A DNA stretch of 64,000 nt. Origin: Adineta ricciae. Taxonomy: Eukaryota; Rotifera; Eurotatoria; Adinetida; Adinetidae. Below the pieces are notes generated by a model. It had not been told where the DNA came from, made no database searches, and saw only the letters and a list, made by a program, of their open reading frames with translations. Shown one piece after another: positions 61,101 to 64,000 of this stretch (within the stretch, counting starts at the first letter, position 1; every line of letters starts with the position of its first letter). Position numbers and translations under genes: made by a program. The stretch covers positions 124,001 through 188,000 of the forward strand of contig CAJNOJ010000090.1 of NCBI GenBank assembly GCA_905250025.1, read 5' to 3'.

Positions 61101-64000
61101 TTATTTCGACGTTCGTAGAGAAATTCATAACCATTGGAGGAAGCACCTCGACTTAATTTCATTGCACGATTCAATTCAATTCGTGTGCGAGCGCTATTCT
61201 GTTCTAGATGGGCTTTACCACTATAAGTGACATCGCCAAGATTGAAGTTGCCATCAATATGGAGAAGTTTCGATTCTGGTCGGTATAAATCACCACGGAC
61301 TAAATAAAACAAAAGATCAGATGATTTCATTTGATTTCAAAATTCTGGAAATTTACAGTGAATCTTGAAGGATTTAGCTCGATCAGGTGTTGTTGCACTG
61401 ATATCAGCAGTAAGACCTTGTCCGCGATTGGGGAAGATGTCTGTTGTTAGCAACAAAACTTCTTTACGTGTAGCACTGTCAACAAGTCGACTTTCCAATT
61501 TAAATTCATTGTCATTGACAACCAATGTTCCCGATGTTGTCATCACTTCTTTGTTATCACTGGAATAAACACTGCCAGTGAATCGATTACCATTTTGTGT
61601 GCCTTTAACATTGAAAGATTTCATTCCAGTTAGAACTTTAATATCAAAATTGTTGCCATTTTTCGTTGCAGAGATGCCCAAGCCTAAATACACGAAAGTT
61701 TTTATGTGAAAATCGACCAGTTTAACGAAGCACATACCAGGATAAGTTCCAGTTACGCCGATTTTTTCAACACCAACTTCATATTGAGGAGCATCTTGAG
61801 CATTGTAACGCCAGCCAATACGCCATTTCTTGATCGATGGATCTTTGGTAATAGTAATCTATTGATGAAAAAATAAAAATACTAATGAATCTCTCCTTTC
61901 TCACATTCACATTTTCTAACTTACTGTCATTGGATACGATGGTCGACTGCCAAGTTGAATTGAACGAAAAGGATTAAGTTCTAAGCATGCGCGAATACCT
62001 AATCCACGATAGACAAGGCCTGGCGTGCATGATGGATCGACAGAAGTTGTTTTAGGATTTGGAATTACTGTAAGACCTTTCGACGTACGTATTGAATATT
62101 GAAATCTAAGGAAAGTCGATGTTTATAGATGGGAAACATTTACTAAAGCACGAAAGTCATTACTCAGTTGCTAAAGCTGTTGTTTGAGCATTGAGAAGAT
62201 TGAATTCTCGTGTACGTCCTTGATTATTAGCTTCTGCTTTATATTCAAATGGCACGTTTGATATAGCACCAATTTCAATCGTTTCACCGATGCTAACAAT
62301 TGGTGATGCAACTTCACGTTGAAGTGTCAACGAAAAGCTCAGTCTGAAATTTCAAATAAGCAAACGAATGAAATAAACTTTTCTTCGAAATCATACGCTG
62401 ATCGACTGGTGATTGAGAACAAGCCAAGTCCTGCAGCATCGCGAGTGTTTTTCAAATCAGTCGATAAATCAGCAAGTACAGCAACTTGAGCTGATCGGTA
62501 CAATGTCAAACCATTAGCAGCTGCTGACGCAGCACCAATTTCTAATGGAATACGAAAGATGGGATTTTTATCTCTTAGTTCGTTCAATCGTCCCAAGATT
62601 TGATTTCGAACGAATGTACGAACATTTGAACGAAGCAGATCTTGAACTTTATCAGTGACGTCTCGTGCGCGAATATCAGCTCCGAATAATTTCAAATAAA
62701 GGTGAACTGACGGATCAGGATCTTCTTTATCATCATATTCCTGCGAAAGTACAATAAAAGATAAATTAACGTCGATCGATGATAAACAGTTGACTTACAT
62801 TTTGCATTCGTTGAACATTAGGTGGTAGTGCATTCTTAATGCGTTCTTTTTCTTCATCGGTAACGGTTTTACCTTTAGTCAATGGATCCAAACGCAAGAA
62901 ATAATCAGCAAAATTCCAATCAAGATTTTCACTAATCAATGCTACATCGATCCATGGTAGACGAAGAGTTTCACGACGAATGCCATCGAATGCTAATTTC
63001 AAACCAATGAACGATGGAACAACACGATCATTTTCGAAGACAATGCAGAGATGAATCACGGCTTCGTAGTTTCGACGAAGTGGGATTTCAAGTTGAATTT
63101 GTCGCGAAGAGATGGTTGCTTGTTCACTGAATTGTTTCTTATTGGTGTGATGTGCGCGAAGACGAGCAGCAAGACCACGTAATGGACAAAGGCGATCAAG
63201 AGAAGAATATTTCAATGCTGACCAAATGAAACCATTTACCTAATTCAAACAAACTGCAACGATGAGAAAAATTTTGCAAGAATTGTAATGAAATTACTTG
63301 ATTGAGTGGTTCATTAAGAACATCGCCAAGAGCCTTTTCCAAAGCATCACCTAACGATGAATCAGCTTCTTCGGGATTGTAGATAAACGATGTAAACAAA
63401 GCTTCGAATGCCCAGACTCGTGCGGCATTTTTATTGGCTTTGTTTTGCAGCTTTCGCAATAAAATGTTTTGAAGATCTTGTCGAATTCGCAATTCACTGC
63501 TATCTTCAATATTATGATCACAGATATGACGAATAGCATTCAATGCATGATATTGAACTTCTAAGTCGGCTTGATCATCAGCAGCAAGTCGTCGGACGTT
63601 CTCGTCATATAAGCCTAATTGAGCATAGGCTGATAAAACAGCGGTAGTTACATTGCTGGTTGCTTTTGTTGGGTTGGCGAGAAATCTTGAAATAGATCGT
63701 TGAAAATCTTTGATTTTCTAAACGAAAATAAAAAGACCGTAGTCGTTGAAAAATACTCAGTGAAATGTTAACAATCAACAGACCACATCAGCGTCTTTGT
63801 TGTTGTCTTCTCGTGAATTGTATGTTTTGAGAATATTTGCAGCAAGACCAACGAATTCCGGTACTTGCTGAGGTGTCAATCGACGTGCTGCTTGAACAAC
63901 TTGATCAACGAGTTCAGTTGATGGTTTATCCAAATAGAAAACAGAGAGTGGGTTGGCAAATTTCAATGTTTGAGTATCAAGATTAAGTAGCGAAGCACTT
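55191..64000 (-). CDS. Large lipid-transfer protein (apolipophorin/ApoB class), C-terminal part
   Basis: Secreted carrier of lipids in body fluid. The gene runs off the right edge, so signal peptide and N-terminus are missing; about 2,500 residues are in the window, with introns of roughly 50-80 nt. Order, N to C: the helical and sheet parts of the vitellogenin-N/LLT module (RLTPQQVPEFVGLAANIL, VWAFEALFTSF, CPLRGLAARLRAHH, PLEIGAASAAANGLTLY; about 61.9-64.0 kb); long beta-rich repeats of the ApoB/apolipophorin type (57-61.7 kb); a charged helical segment around 56.1-56.9 kb (RAVEREAFWRERIAAIV); then a von Willebrand D domain (HLDPSCDYLLAHDF, FADGILGNIRDHSG) and a Cys-containing tail ending KYVS at 55194. 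A furin-type RHRR site lies at 60770-60781. There is no polyserine tract as in many vitellogenins, which with the length favours apolipophorin. Confidence 0.9.
60770..60781 (-). other. Candidate furin cleavage site in the lipid-transfer protein
   Basis: Codons for Arg-His-Arg-Arg followed by Ser-Ala-Glu in the reading frame (LLDHRHRRSAEASKK). It fits the RxRR consensus and the proteolytic split of apolipophorin precursors into two chains. Confidence 0.6.

Overview
The window is nuclear DNA from a small animal with a compact genome, most likely a bdelloid rotifer. Every gene but one is split by GT-AG introns that are mostly 45-65 nt long. Intergenic spacers are a few hundred bases and the DNA is AT-rich. 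The gene set is metazoan: collagen IV, Prospero, class I myosin, BTG/Tob and an apolipoprotein-like giant. One gene is a membrane-anchored kelch-propeller protein of a kind I associate with bdelloids. The species call is inference. I see no operons, CRISPR arrays, rRNA genes, tRNA genes or transposable elements I could support.

Layout. 0.66-12.1 kb (+): a complete type IV collagen chain in about 78 exons. 13.2-15.4 kb (+): an ankyrin-repeat protein with a long disordered tail. 15.7-20.2 kb (-): a CFAP97/Hemingway-like protein, TYW5 (wybutosine hydroxylase) and a CTDSP-type phosphatase. 21.1-34.5 kb (+): BTG/Tob, RIOK3, DAP, DSTYK and myosin-Id, all in one orientation. 34.6-39.3 kb (-): a kelch-propeller membrane protein and a Prospero homeodomain factor. 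39.3-42.6 kb: a gene-poor stretch holding an inverted 97-nt copy of a Prospero coding segment, 2 nt from the window's only ambiguous base. 42.6-47.7 kb (+): a 1077-residue HEAT/armadillo-like protein and acyl-CoA-binding protein. 47.8-50.5 kb (-): an RNF144-type RBR ubiquitin ligase and DEK. 51.2-54.6 kb (+): an RNF34/RFFL ubiquitin ligase and an SLC35E3-like transporter. 55.2-64 kb (-): the C-terminal part of a large lipid-transfer protein (apolipophorin/ApoB class), cut by the window edge.

The genes are mostly unrelated housekeeping, signalling and developmental genes; the order suggests no shared pathway. For thirteen genes I joined exons by eye into uninterrupted frames whose summed length is a multiple of three and ends in a stop (for example DSTYK 893 aa, myosin-Id 1018 aa, RIOK3 593 aa, HEAT protein 1077 aa). 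Those models are therefore fairly firm. Collagen IV, Prospero and the lipid-transfer protein are less exact at individual junctions.

No clearly new biochemical system is visible. The most unusual signals are: an 8-nt micro-exon and many 17-25 nt exons in the collagen gene; six consecutive small symmetric phase-1 exons encoding the stalk of the kelch protein; the inverted Prospero fragment; a DEK protein that appears to lack the C-terminal DEK domain; and splice acceptors lying at or just before several start codons, which would fit spliced-leader trans-splicing.
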